Positions 39,401 to 42,391 of a stretch of DNA of 64,000 nt are shown in pieces. Within the stretch, counting starts at the first letter, position 1. Every line of letters starts with the position of its first letter. The DNA comes from a bacterium SCSIO 12827. Lineage in GTDB: Bacteria; Pseudomonadota; Alphaproteobacteria; Rhodospirillales; Casp-alpha2. The notes beneath the pieces were generated by a model. It was not told the DNA's origin. It made no database searches and saw nothing but the letters and a program-made list of their open reading frames with translations. The stretch spans positions 1,550,001 to 1,614,000 of the forward strand of contig CP073746.1 of assembly GCA_024397995.1 (NCBI GenBank). Direction: 5' to 3'. Both the position numbers and the translations under genes were made by a program.

Positions 39401-42282
39401 GCTATCACGGTGTTGATGACGACCGGTATGAGTTCTCCAAGTCCGATACCAACGGCTATGACGGCGAAGACGCATTCATGACCTGGAACAGTGCCGCGAT
39501 CGATATCTCTGGTCAGGAAGACGTGACCTTCAGCTTCAAGCTGGATGGCGACGGGGGGCTCGACTCAAGCGGTACCTACGCCGATTTCTTCCGCGTGATC
39601 GCGGTGGTCGACGGCGTCGAGCACGAGCTGATGACTGAGAACGGCGACGTGTGCAACACGACCTTCACCCTCGACAACATTCCCGAGGGCGACGAGCTGA
39701 TCATCCGCATGGAGGTTAAGACCACGTCTTCGGACGAAGTCTACAAGATGGACAATCTGAAGGTCGAAGGCACGCCGGCGGCTGCCGAGCCCCTGGAAAG
39801 CTTCCAGATCGGCGTGGAAACCACGGTCACGGAAAGCGACGGTGCGTCCGAGACCCATTCGACGACACTCAACGTCGACATCAACAATGACAACGAGGCG
39901 GAAGCCCCGACCTTGACGGTGACGGAACAGGCGCCGACCACGGAAGACGTCGCGGTGGCGCTCAACATTGCTGCCGCCCTGACCGATACGGACGGTTCGG
40001 AAACCCTCAGCGTAACGCTGTCGGGTATTCCGGATGGTGCGGTGCTGAAGTCGGGTAATACGGTTCTGACGGTCGAAAACGGCGAAATCACCTTCGCGGA
40101 CGGTGTGGTTCCGGACAATCTGTCCCTGACCCCGCCGACCAATTCGGACGCCGATATCGAACTGACGGTTTCCGCAACCTCGACCGAACAGAACGGTGGT
40201 GCGACGACAACCACGACCTCAACGATCGACATCGACGTCTCGGCCCTGGCCGACGTGCCGACGATTACCAGCGTGACGATCGGCGATCCGGTCATCACCG
40301 AAGGTACGGAAGGGGGCGCCGAAACGGTGACTATCAGTTCCGCCAACTTCGGCGAAAGCGATGCCGGCTTCTCGATCACGGCCCGGTCGATCAATTCCAA
40401 CGGAACGTTGTCCGAACCTTCGGCGGATAATGTCTCGACCAACGGCTCGCCGCTCGGCTTTGGCGTTGCCGGCAGTGCGTCGGGTGACGACAGCGAGTTG
40501 GGGTACGACAGCCAGCACGATGTGTCCGAGGAACTGATCGTCAGCTTCGACGATGATGTGTCCTCGGCCGACGTGGCCTTCGCCTGGATGCATTCCGGTG
40601 AACAGGCGGAATTCAAATTGTTCCGCGATGGCGTCGAAGTCGGTTCGGGTACGATCAACGGTGTGACCGACAATATCGATGATCCGGTCGCCCTGACCGC
40701 GACGGACGGTGGCACCTTCGATCAGATCGTGTTCTCGGCGCCGGATAGTGGTGATGACTATTTGATCAACTCGATCAGCTTTGAAACACAGGGCGGCACG
40801 CCTGATGTGGCCGAATATCCCATCGACATCGTCGCCGGCCTTGCAGATACCGACGGTTCGGAAAATCTGTCCGTGACCATCGGCGGCGTGCCCGAAGGGG
40901 CCAGCCTGTCCGCCGGCACGGACAACGGTGACGGCACTTGGACGGTGTCTGGCGGCGATCTGGAGGGCCTCAGCCTTTCGGTGCCTTTCGAAGACGAAGT
41001 CGAAGGCTTTGATCTGACCTTCACGGCGACGGCGACAGAACAGTCCAACAACTCCATGGCCACCTCGGCCGCGGTTGTGGTTGCGGCGGCGGCGGTTGTT
41101 GCGCCCGAACCGGAACCGGAGCCCGAACCTGTCGAGGAAGATTTCGACGGTCTGGACATGGACGGTGAAGATAACAACAACGATGAAATGGTCGGCAATG
41201 ACAATTCGAGCGACGACTGGACCGGCAACTATCAGGCCCAGACCTACGCCGGCAGCACAAAGAACGATGATCTCAACACCGGCGGCGGCGGAGATACGCT
41301 GTACGGCGGTGCCGGCAATGATGAACTGACCGGCAGCTGGGGCAACGACACGTTCTTCGGTGGCTCGGGCAATGACGAGCTCGAAGGCGGCGATGGCAAC
41401 GATCTGCTGTTCGGCGGTTCCGGCAATGACGAAATCGAAGGCGGCACCGGCAACGACGAGATTCAGGGCGGTTCCGGCAACGATGAGATCGAAGGCGATG
41501 ACGGCAACGATCTGCTGTATGGCGGCGCCGGCAACGATGACATCGAAGGCGGCACAGGCCATGACACGGTCTACGGCGGTTCCGGCAATGACGAAATCGA
41601 AGGCAATGACGGCAACGATCTGCTGTACGGCGGTTCCGGCAACGACGAGATCGAAGGTGGCTCGGGCCACGACACGGTCTATGGCGGCGCCGGCAACGAC
41701 GAGATCGAAGGCAACGACGGCAACGACCTGCTCTACGGTGGTTCCGGCGATGACGAGATCGAGGGCGGCTCGGGCCATGACACGGTTCATGGCGGCTCCG
41801 GCGACGACGAGATCGAAGGCAATGACGGAAACGACCTGCTTTATGGTGGCTCGGGCAATGACGAGATCGAAGGCGGGGACGGCCATGACCAGTTGTTTGG
41901 TGGTCTCGGTGACGATTACCTGGAAGGCGGCTCGGGCAATGACGTTCTGTTCGGCGGTGCTGGGAACGATGTTCTGAACGGCGGTTCAGGCAACGACACC
42001 TTCATTTTCGATGCCGATAGCGGCCATGACATCATCGAAGACATCATGCTGCAGGATACGCTCGAATTCCAAGGCGAGCAGTTCGACATGAACGATATGA
42101 TCTTCTCGGAGAACGAAGAAGGCGACGCGGTCATCTCCTTCGCGGGCAAGGACGACATGTCCGTGACCCTGGAGGGCGTGAAGTTCGACGACCTCGATCG
42201 CAACGGCGACGGCGATGCGTCGGAAGGCTATTCCGTAACGCAGAGCGACGACGGGTTCACCGTGAATATCGACGACACCTGA
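15499..42282 (+). CDS. Giant type I-secreted adhesin with FecR-like N-terminal domain, cadherin-like repeats and RTX modules
   Basis: 8927 residues, roughly 0.9 MDa, uninterrupted. Order: a small beta-rich N-terminal segment (about 15-90); a FecR-like domain (about 115-290, GEVWVTRADGTRVQLQAGD through TPVATIGIRGTQVGIE); an acidic Gln-rich linker (about 325-450) with TAAG at 356-359; about 57 cadherin/Ig-like repeats of 90-105 residues (DTDGSETLSVTISGIPEGA pattern, joined by QADAPT or VADGA linkers); an internal RTX module (about 1980-2172); two DUF4114-like domains; three jelly-roll-like inserts; 27 C-terminal RTX nonapeptides; and a 91-residue acidic tail fitting a type I secretion signal. 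There is no Sec signal. The expected role is surface adhesion or biofilm formation. Exporter genes are not in the window. The neighbouring LapG-like protease suggests periplasmic retention and regulated release. Confidence 0.9.
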   Translation: MAETTQTPGGTPQTHTLSASGADVLTLPEGLSISEAEFAVDGSDLVLTFPDGSKVTVEDYYEQAQPPQLASADGANLSGDMVVQLTGTPDSANSSTIQQFADAASGTQVIGGTDGAPIGTVKTLSGEVWVTRADGTRVQLQAGDQVYQGDSIETGPKGAIGVLLADETTFSMGEASSMVLDEMVYDPATQNGSLNVSVVQGVFTFVSGQVAKTDPDAMKIDTPVATIGIRGTQVGIEIPPAGEGDMQVVLMQEADGFVGEVVIENNSGQVVMNQGGDFVSIPSYDSQASQRGHMTDDDIVERHATTLKHLPVESTDGDRTSGNHFGLQEDIEQGTNQEQGQQDDQPSAEELANTETAAGGNQDETQQPTPELDAQPDLTDQPSAEDLNNLDTQAGGQQGFQEDFTDVTTEIDPFAPNTQDTGLGENTTPQNNTTTPTNTGASANKPSETEQVFVGDGASVNAGAGSGLEDNVINLPLTVNKVDANDTLSVTLTGIPEGAVLRSGGSVITVTGGSATLTESQISGLNITPPENYSGSFNIGVSATTIEGGVISNATTGTISVDVTGVADAPTLTMSVGDEVSGAVPLNITGTTPDTDGSETVSVTISDIPVGAVLNLGGGLTFTATDGNTSVTLSPEQLTGLTIVPVGEDEFTLSVTATTTERDGDSQTLAPQSLVVDPANLADGATLVLGDVSGNEDTAIALPISIDKADEGETAEITLSGIPQGAELSNANGPITVNEDGTVVLSEADLEGLQIIPPANSDADMSIGVSVVTKDGDSTSEPTTGTINVGVDGVADVPTLVVDSALSGVEDGGPIALDISSALTDTDGSETLSVTISDIPPGATITLANGISFTASEGNTSLDLTPSQLQGLTVTPALNSGADFALTVTATSTEANGDTATQTATIDVSVASQADAPTVTVDAASGLEDGGSIALNIDPQAAAEDINGEVVSVTITGVPEGAQLSAGTFNADTGEWTVYAADLEGLSVTLPEDFDTDFSLQVSATAQETDPDTGAVTTATSDPVALDVSVIAQADAPTVSVDAVSGLEDGAAIPLTIDAATAAEDINGEITGFTVSDIPVGATLNLPGGFTFTATEGNTSIDLSPAQVEGLSISLPENFDTDFALSVSATATETDPETGEVTEATSAPVSLGVSIIAQADAPTVTVDAASGLEDGGPIALNIDPQAAAEDINGEIVSVTITGVPEGATLSAGSFNAETGEWTVPAADVAGLTVSLPEDFDTDFSLQVSATAQETDPETGEVTTATSTPVALDVSVIAQVDAPTVDVEAALGNEDTAIALNIDPQAAAQDTNGEVTEVTISGIPVGATLNLPGGQSFTATDTNSSVTLTPAQLEGLTITPLADSADDFQLTVTATAQETDPDTGEVTTATSDPVTLDVTVQGVADGAQVGDTTATGIEDTAIPFTLDVSELDTDGSETLSVTLSNIPAGAVITRNGEALEIVDGQVTLGEGELDGLAILPPVDFSGNLDLTVSATTTDEGDVSETALGSVSIDVTGVADAPELDLNDALGNEDTAIPLDISATLPDGSETLSLSISGIPDGAVLTVTNPAGNPVQVHVVDGVAKIPNGLVGGDIAITPPTDSSDDFALTVTATSKDGGSIATTQGIMNVTVAGVADGAVVTDTVATGLEDTLIPITIDVAELDTDGSETLSVTLSNIPQGAVILRNGEPVAVNEDGTVTLAEGELDGLAVLPPANFSGAFDIAVSATTTDEGDVSEAALGSISVDVAGVADGAALNFDTAVGDEDTAISLPISIDKADESETAEITLSGIPQGAVLANANGPITVNEDGTVVLSEADLEGLQITPPANSDVDMPIGVSVVTTDGDSTSEPTTGTITVGVDGVADVPTLEVGSAVEGTGFRGDAIPLDISSALTDTDGSETLSVSISGVPAGATLSAGTYDEESDTWTLTLQELEGLSVSVADDYDTDFQLTVTATSTEGDGGDTATQTATIDIDVNRDVLTGGDDTFQMDDDAVVYAGEGDDVITGTDGDDAIFGEAGNDILIGGAGSDLLDGGDGIDTVDFSALDPNSPLYIDLGEGEATVGDGLDTLVSIENVIGGAGDDIIVGSDGDNVLAGGLGDDTLTGGGGDDTIIGGDGTDTAVFEDNFEEFTVNLDSDSGELSVGGSDLDGNDTLIDVEVLQFGDLTITVEDLLNAAMPDLDVSAVDTSTVEDVAVALPISASLADSVADGTETLSVTLSGIPEGAVLSVDGVPLDVVDGSITFADGVVPEGLAILPPPNSAEDMQITVSATSQSVATVDGVAQTTTSEQVLNVTVAPDAEAPVVTAAGADALTFNEDAGAIDVGALFSAVTVEPGEEIASFTIGGLPEGATLSGQVTDNGDGTFTIAAEDLGDVKLNLPEDFDENFSLQVSATASQTDPETGDIDYETSAPIDVPLNIIAQADAPTVTVDAASGLEDGGPIALNIDPQAAAQDINGEVVSVTITGVPEGATLSAGSYNADTGAWTVDAADVEGLTVSLPEDFDTDFSLQVSATAQETDPETGEVTEATSAPVSLDVSVIAQADAPTVTVDAASGLEDGGPISLNIDPQAAAEDINGEVISVTITGVPEGATLSAGSYNAETGEWTIDAADVEGLTVSLPGDFDTDFSLQVSATAQETDPETGDITTATSDPVSLDVSVIAQADAPTASVEAASGLEDGAAIPLSIDATTAAEDINGEITTFTISDIPVGATLNLPGGLTFTATDGNTSVDLDPALVDGLSISLPEDFDTDFSLTVTATAQETDPDTGEVTTATSAPVALDVSVIAQADAPTVTVDAASGLEDGGPIALNIDPQAAAEDINGEIVSVTISGVPEGATLSAGTFNSDTGEWTVDAADVDGLTVSLPEDFDTDFSLQVSATAQETDPETGEISTATSTPVPLEVSVIAQVDAPTAVVDAASGLEDGGAIPLSIGGTTAAEDINGEITGFTVSDIPVGATLNLPGGLTFTATDGNTSIDLSPAQVEGLSISLPQDFDTDFSLTVTTTAQETDPDTGEVTEATSAPVSLGVSVGAVADAPTVTVDAASGLEDGGPIALNIDPQAAAQDINGEIVSVTITGVPEGATLSAGSYNAETGEWTVDAADVEGLTVSLPEDFDTDFSLEVSATAQETDPETGAVTTATSDPVALDVSVIAQVDAPTVDVDAALGNEDTAIPLTIDPAAAGQDLQGQVTSVTISGIPVGATLNLPNGLTFTATDANSTVSLTPAQLEGLTITPLADSADDFQLTVTATATETDPDTGEVTTATSDPVTLDVTVQGVADGAAVGNTTASGIEDLAVPFTVDVSELDTDGSETLSVTLSNIPEGAIITRNGEVLEVVEGSVTLGEGELDGLAILPPADFSGNLELTVSASTTDEGDVSAVSTGTVSIDVAGVADGAGLNLGAASGDEDTAIALPITIDKADESETAQITLSGIPQGAVLSNANGPITVTAGVAVLSEADLDGLQILPPNDSSADFPINVSVVTTDGTSVSDVASGTISVSVDGVADIPSLTIGDVSGAEDSAIPLNISAGLGDLDGSESLSVTISGVPAGATLNNGTYNAENGTWTLTAADLAGLTVTPATNDDTDFELTVTATATDTDPDTGDISTESVTGTMNVVVDAQADAPTLTLTDAAGSEDLPIALNIDAGLTDDSEVLSVSISGVPAGATLSAGTYDAESDTWTVDPADLAGLTVAPPTNSNEDFTLTVTATSAESDGSTASTTSTLNVAVTGVADAPTLSVNLGEGTLVENGDATLGSVTITNMGNATAGYNNSYGYYVIGEDGTPQSGKVIWDNVKNDVGDTFTLDGVDPATIGFFVIPNGDDLNWNLQDGMDVTFAQSPITGNWYAAGPNGLPLHGAGDPVLFSDPALNEFNFDYTQDTGSPGNQNWEDLFLGGDFNFNDVNMQVDTAPGQPGGPDVVEYPLDINAALTDTDGSETLSATISGLPTDATLTLADGTVLTSTGPDDSFDLTSDQLLGITLTVPAEATDFDLSVTATATENDGDTATVGTTVAVDVPDPVADAAELDVSPATGDEDTAIPLTIDAALTDESETLSVTVSGIPDGAVLKSGDTVLTVENGQITFADGVVPDDLTITPPTDSADDFQLTVTATSTEFDGSSIDTVKTLDVTVQGVADGAQVTDTTASGAEDTAIPFTVDVTELDTDGSETLSVTLSNIPEGAVITRNGEALEIVDGQVTLGEGELDGLAILPPADFSGDLDLTVSATTTDEGDVSETALGTVSIDVTGVADGPDLDLSDALGNEDTAIPLDISATVTDGSETLGLSISGIPADATLTITNPGGQQVPVNVVDGVANIPPGLIGGQIYITPPTDSADDFQLTVTATSKDGDTTATTTGTLDVTVQGVADGAVVTDTTATGVEDTAIPFTVDVSELDTDGSETLSVTLSNIPEGAVITRNGEALEVVDGQVTLGEGELDGLAILPPADFSGDLDLTVSATTTDEGDVSETALGTVSIDVIGQADGAALNVADTSGDEDTGIALPISIDKADDSETAEITLSGIPEGAILSNANGPINVTDGVAVLTEADLAGLQIKPAANSDVDFNLGVSVVTTDGTSTSDPATGTIAVGVDGVADVPTLTVDSAVSGTEDGGPIALDIASSLTDIDGSESLSITISGVPVDATLSAGTKNEDGTWTLSSGDLDGLSVTPGTDSGEDFQLTVTATSTEADGGDTASQTATIDVSVASQADAPTVTVDAASGLEDGGPIALNIDAAAATQDVQGEVTGFTISDIPVGATLNLGGGFQFTATEGNTSVNLTPAMVENLSIDLPEDFDENFSLQVSATAQEVDPDTGAVTTSTSDPVSLAVEVGAVADAPTVGVENASGTEDAGPIALNVDPQAAAEDINGEVVSVTITGVPEGATLSAGAFNADTGEWTVDAADVAGLTVSLPEDYDTDFTLQVSATAQETDPETGAVTTATSAPVDLDVSVIAQVDAPTVAVDAASGVEDGGAIPLNIDPATAAGDIAGEVTSVTISDIPVGATLNLGGGFQFTATEGNTSVNLTPEMVEGLSISLPQDFDTDFALSVTATAQGADPETGELSTATSDPVSLTVSVDAVADAPTVDVSNASGTEDGGPIALDIDPAAAAQDINGEVVSVTITGVPEGATLSAGTFDAQTGEWTLTPADLEGLTVSLPEDFDEDFSLSVIATAEETDPETGTVTTATSAPVALGVSVAAQVDAPTLTVDAAAGDEDTAIALNIDAEAAAQDINGEVTGVTISGIPAGATLTLPGGLTFTASETSNSVTLTPAQLEGLTITPLADSSDDFQLTVTATAQETDPETGAVTTTTSAPATLDVTVQGLADGAQVTDTTATGVEDTAIPFTVDVSELDTDGSETLSVTLSNIPEGAVITRNGEALEIVDGQVTLGEGELDGLAILPPADFSGDLDLTVSATTTDEGDVSETALGTVSIDVIGQADGAALNVADTSGDEDTGIALPITIDKADDSETAEITLSGIPEGAILSNTSGPISVVDGVAVLTEADLAGLQIKPAANSDVDFNLGVSVVTTDGTSVSDPATGTIAVGVDGVADVPTLTVDSAVSGTEDGGPIALDIASSLTDIDGSESLSITISGVPADATLSAGTKNEDGTWTLSSGDLDGLSVTPGADSGEDFQLTVTATSTEADGGDTASQTATIDVSVASQADAPTLTVDAAAGDEDTAIALNIDAEAAAQDINGEVTGVTISGIPAGATLTLPGGLTFTASETSNSVTLTPAQLEGLTITPATDSSDDFQLTITATATETDPDTGDVTTATSAPATLDVTVQGVADGAQVTDTTASGAEDTAIPLTINVTELDTDGSETLSVTLSNIPEGAVLTRNGEPLEIVNGSVTLGEGELDGLEITPPTDFAGNFDITVSATTTDEGDVSETATGTISVDVSGGADGAAVTLGSAQGDEDTFIDLPITIDKADESETAQITLSGIPQGAVLSNANGPINVTDGVAVLSEADLAGLQIKAPANSGADFPLNVSVVTTDGNSTSDPATGTINVGVDAVADVPTLTVDSVTGSEDAAIPLNISAGLNDTDGSEVLSITISDVPPGAVLTLADGSSFTATPENTTFLFAGDQLEGLTITPPENSDADFSLNVVATSLDTDPDTGAVTTSSVEGAMTVSVDPEADAPTLELADSAGTEDLPIALDIGAALTDASETLSVTITGVPQGATLSAGSYDAETDTWTVDPAELGGLTVTPAPNSNEDFTLTVTATSTESDGSTASTSSTLNVAVTGDADAPTLSVTLGEGVPTTTGGSGGSGGSNGSGGYVGDGSNLQNQFVDSNAQNHTAGGGDDVWVVDRDLRMNESFTMGGGNDTLVINGDVGGGTNINLGGGNDSVTINGDITGNASINGAGQTNGGGDVVYLGKDSDHYEFRNFTDNNGKINTQVFDKDTGQTLTINNVEAIAFGDGTFVGNEDLVQFETPGGVDVVEYPLDINAALTDIDGSETLSATISGVPEGAVLTLADGTVFTSTGTGDEFDLTAGQLTGITLTVPADATDFNLSVTATATENDGDTASVSTIVGVDVPDPVADAPELNVSDASGAEDNAIPLTIDAALTDADESLSVTISGIPDGAVLKSGDTTLVVENGAITFEDGVVPDNLTIQPSANSDVDMALTVTATSTEVDGSTASTTSTLNVAVSGVADAPTLSVDLGAGVPTGGSEEVPGSVTITNAAQGEAGYHNTYGYYVIGEDGAPQSGQIIWADVKDSVGDTFTLDGVDPEDIGFFVIPNGDGLNNNLSDGMNVTFTQGQDGNWHVVGPNGQVLSGEGDPVLFDDPTLNEGNFDYTQDTSAPGNQSWEDLVGGGDNDFNDIHIQVDTVPTQPGTGGPEFVEYPLNVNALLTDTDGSETLSATLSGMPAGSVVTLVDGTEFTITSPTSGVDLTSTQLQGITLTVPAGSENFDLHVTATATEADGDTATVSTNVGVDVPVFDNEASDPTLTVSDAAGLEDGTIPLDIAAALTDTDGSESLTVTLSGIPDGAVLKSGDTILTVDNGSITFADGVVPENLTIQPPANSGADFDITVSATSTEENGGDTSTTTGTINVAVAAVADTVALDVSDATIDDGATTVPLDISAQLGDLDGSEELTVTISGIPEGVTLSGGEKNSDGSWTLSGDDLQDLTMTLPSGESTTSTLYSQNFNSLSDGTTSAGGDNGFSSTGGYSGNDDRTAVDNDRFEFQNPVGGNVSTWSSADIDISGQEDVSFSFNLKGYGDMESSGSAADYFKVIAVVDGVEHELMTHNGDLDNWSTITLDDIPQGDSLVIKMEVRTTGSDEVYKMDNLSVEGTTTAVAAPVEDFNLEITATAADTDPDTGAISYSSTEANLLVTVAAEDDASAPTVTVSDAAGLEDTPIALDITAALTDLDGSEEITSITLSGIPTGATLNHGTLDEVTGDWSVELSDLVDLEVTPAANSNEDFEITVSVTSTESNGGATATTTATIDVDVTGVVDDFTVATSDAAGAGGDALPLDISVDLTDLDGSETVSVTLTGIPEGAMLNHGTFDEGSGNWTLSGDDLDGLTISLPETVEGEGGGEPVSLYSQNFNDLSNYSQSAGGANGFTTDGSAADIKGVHGVYGDAYYFGQSTSDAYDDSDVNQWNSAPIDISGQEDVTFSFDLQAHGDLEESGSYHDFFTVIAVVDGVEHEVLVKDGNFANGHFEISDIPAGNELIIRMEAKTTSGDEYFSMDNVSVVGTPAAAEPLESFQIGVETTVTESDGASETQSTTLNVDINNDNEAEAPTLTVSDAAGDEDTAIALDIAAALTDTDGSESLSVTLSGIPEGAVLRAGGQPLDVSGGEITFADGIIPEGLTIQPPTNSNDDFQLTVSATSTEANGGDTTTTSATIDVDVTGVVDDFTVATQDAAGEAGTELPLSIDVGLTDLDGSETVSVTLTGIPEGATLNHGTFDEGTGNWTLSGGDLDNLTISLPETVEGEGGGEPQTLYSQNFNSLSDGATSAGGANGFSTDASNSDTSSYHGVDDDRYEFSKSDTNGYDGEDAFMTWNSAAIDISGQEDVTFSFKLDGDGGLDSSGTYADFFRVIAVVDGVEHELMTENGDVCNTTFTLDNIPEGDELIIRMEVKTTSSDEVYKMDNLKVEGTPAAAEPLESFQIGVETTVTESDGASETHSTTLNVDINNDNEAEAPTLTVTEQAPTTEDVAVALNIAAALTDTDGSETLSVTLSGIPDGAVLKSGNTVLTVENGEITFADGVVPDNLSLTPPTNSDADIELTVSATSTEQNGGATTTTTSTIDIDVSALADVPTITSVTIGDPVITEGTEGGAETVTISSANFGESDAGFSITARSINSNGTLSEPSADNVSTNGSPLGFGVAGSASGDDSELGYDSQHDVSEELIVSFDDDVSSADVAFAWMHSGEQAEFKLFRDGVEVGSGTINGVTDNIDDPVALTATDGGTFDQIVFSAPDSGDDYLINSISFETQGGTPDVAEYPIDIVAGLADTDGSENLSVTIGGVPEGASLSAGTDNGDGTWTVSGGDLEGLSLSVPFEDEVEGFDLTFTATATEQSNNSMATSAAVVVAAAAVVAPEPEPEPEPVEEDFDGLDMDGEDNNNDEMVGNDNSSDDWTGNYQAQTYAGSTKNDDLNTGGGGDTLYGGAGNDELTGSWGNDTFFGGSGNDELEGGDGNDLLFGGSGNDEIEGGTGNDEIQGGSGNDEIEGDDGNDLLYGGAGNDDIEGGTGHDTVYGGSGNDEIEGNDGNDLLYGGSGNDEIEGGSGHDTVYGGAGNDEIEGNDGNDLLYGGSGDDEIEGGSGHDTVHGGSGDDEIEGNDGNDLLYGGSGNDEIEGGDGHDQLFGGLGDDYLEGGSGNDVLFGGAGNDVLNGGSGNDTFIFDADSGHDIIEDIMLQDTLEFQGEQFDMNDMIFSENEEGDAVISFAGKDDMSVTLEGVKFDDLDRNGDGDASEGYSVTQSDDGFTVNIDDT
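21436..22013 (+). repeat. Internal RTX calcium-binding module inside the adhesin
   Basis: Ten GGxGxDxuG-type nonapeptides in two clusters (for example GEGDDVITG, EAGNDILIG; then GAGDDIIVG, GLGDDTLTG) surround and precede a TVDFSALD/LVSIENVIGG segment and a VEVLQFGDLTI strand. This is the arrangement normally seen near the C-terminus of type I-secreted proteins, yet here nearly 6800 residues follow. Confidence 0.85.
26749..27213 (+). other. DUF4114-like domain, first copy, in the adhesin
   Basis: Encodes YGYYVIGEDGTPQSGKVIW, a GFFVIPNGDDL segment and the closing NFNDVNMQVD, the pattern of DUF4114 (a putative calcium or carbohydrate-binding domain of exported proteins). It replaces part of one repeat unit at about residues 3750-3905. 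Confidence 0.7.
28591..29600 (+). repeat. Segmental duplication within the adhesin, copy A
   Basis: About 1010 bases, covering three and a half repeat units, recur at 31453-32462 with a constant offset of 2862 bases and only scattered substitutions. Shared landmarks include the DVIGQADGAALNVADTSGDE segment, found only in these two places. Confidence 0.75.
31453..32462 (+). repeat. Segmental duplication within the adhesin, copy B
   Basis: Partner of 28591-29600. A second, shorter duplication (about 260 bases, landmark AAAGDEDTAIALNIDAEAA) links 31069-31330 with 32461-32722 at an offset of 1392 bases and abuts this block, so the region has been copied more than once. Confidence 0.75.
34240..34770 (+). 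other. Gly-Ser linker and RTX-like insert in the adhesin
   Basis: A flexible GGSGGSGGSNGSGG stretch is followed by GGGNDTLVINGDV and GGGNDSVTINGDI strands and a DHYEFRNFTDNNG segment ending in VEAIAFGDGTF. It resembles a short beta-helical or RTX-like module and interrupts the repeat order at about residues 6248-6424. Confidence 0.6.
35497..35943 (+). other. DUF4114-like domain, second copy, in the adhesin
   Basis: Closely resembles the copy at 26749-27213: YGYYVIGEDGAPQSGQIIW, GFFVIPNGDGL and DNDFNDIHIQVD. As in the first copy, the following repeat begins with a VEYPLNVNALLTDTDGSE strand, so the domain and its flanking unit appear to have been duplicated together. Confidence 0.7.
36892..37350 (+). 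other. Jelly-roll-like (lectin/MAM-type) insert 1 in the adhesin
   Basis: Starts with LYSQNFNSLSDGTTSAGG, has a central DISGQEDVSFSFNL strand, VIAVVDGVEHELM and ends with VYKMDNLSVEG. The layout suggests a beta-sandwich ligand-binding domain inserted at the end of a repeat. Confidence 0.6.
38098..38565 (+). other. Jelly-roll-like insert 2 in the adhesin
   Basis: Second member of the family (LYSQNFNDLSNYSQSAGG, DISGQEDVTFSFDL, VDGVEHEVLV, YFSMDNVSVVG). It follows a repeat ending LDGLTISLPETVEGEGGGEP, the same junction as copy 3. Confidence 0.6.
39301..39770 (+). other. Jelly-roll-like insert 3 in the adhesin
   Basis: Third member (LYSQNFNSLSDGATSAGG, DISGQEDVTFSFKL, VDGVEHELM, VYKMDNLKVEG). 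It contains the only cysteine I noticed in the whole adhesin (NGDVCNTTF); I did not check this by search. Confidence 0.6.
40264..40790 (+). other. Unassigned beta-rich insert before the C-terminal RTX region
   Basis: A stretch at about residues 8256-8431 departs from the repeat pattern: VTISSANFGESDAGFSITAR, VSEELIVSFDDDVSSADVAF, WMHSGEQAEFKLFRDGVEVG and DYLINSISFET. It may be a ligand-binding domain near the distal tip. I do not recognise the family. Confidence 0.5.
41281..42009 (+). repeat. C-terminal RTX array, 27 nonapeptides
   Basis: Twenty-seven consecutive nine-residue repeats of the GSGNDEIEG type bind calcium and fold outside the cell. Within 41470-41901 they form four copies of a 36-residue (108-base) super-repeat, each an EIEG, DLLYG, DEIEG, HDTVYG-like quartet. 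The 91 residues after the array end in GFTVNIDDT and fit a type I secretion signal region. Confidence 0.92.
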
Positions 42283-42310
42283 CCACACCCCTCTTAGATC
42301 AGGTAACTGA

Positions 42311-42347
42311 AAAGGCCGGGCGCGTCATGCGTCCGGCCTCTTTTCTT
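42311..42347. terminator. Bidirectional intrinsic terminator
   Basis: GGCCGG (42314-42319) and CCGGCC (42333-42338), extended by inner CGC/GCG pairing, form a GC-rich stem. It is followed by CTCTTTTCTT on the plus strand and by a CTTTTC tract on the minus strand, so it can end both the adhesin gene and the convergent sensor gene. Confidence 0.8.
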
Positions 42348-42391
42348 GTGCGTTGAGAATGCCGGTTGCCCGTTAAGCGCCGGCCTATTGC

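Larger units (their letters stand above)
16870..41060 (+). repeat. Array of about 57 cadherin/Ig-like repeats in the giant adhesin
   Basis: Each unit of roughly 270-315 bases encodes a beta-sandwich-like repeat. Units begin after a linker such as QADAPTVTVDAASGLEDG, continue with a DTDGSETLSVTISGIP strand pattern and end near DFQLTVTATSTE. Three linker classes recur (DAPTVTVDAA, VADGAQVTDTT, VADVPTLTVDS) in ordered cassettes, so the array grew by duplication of multi-repeat blocks. I counted linkers by eye; the number may be off by two or three. Confidence 0.85.

Noticed and set aside
41281-42009. Short regularly spaced repeats resembling a CRISPR array
   Set aside because: The period is 27 bases (nine codons), without unique spacers, and translates into RTX nonapeptides in the adhesin frame.
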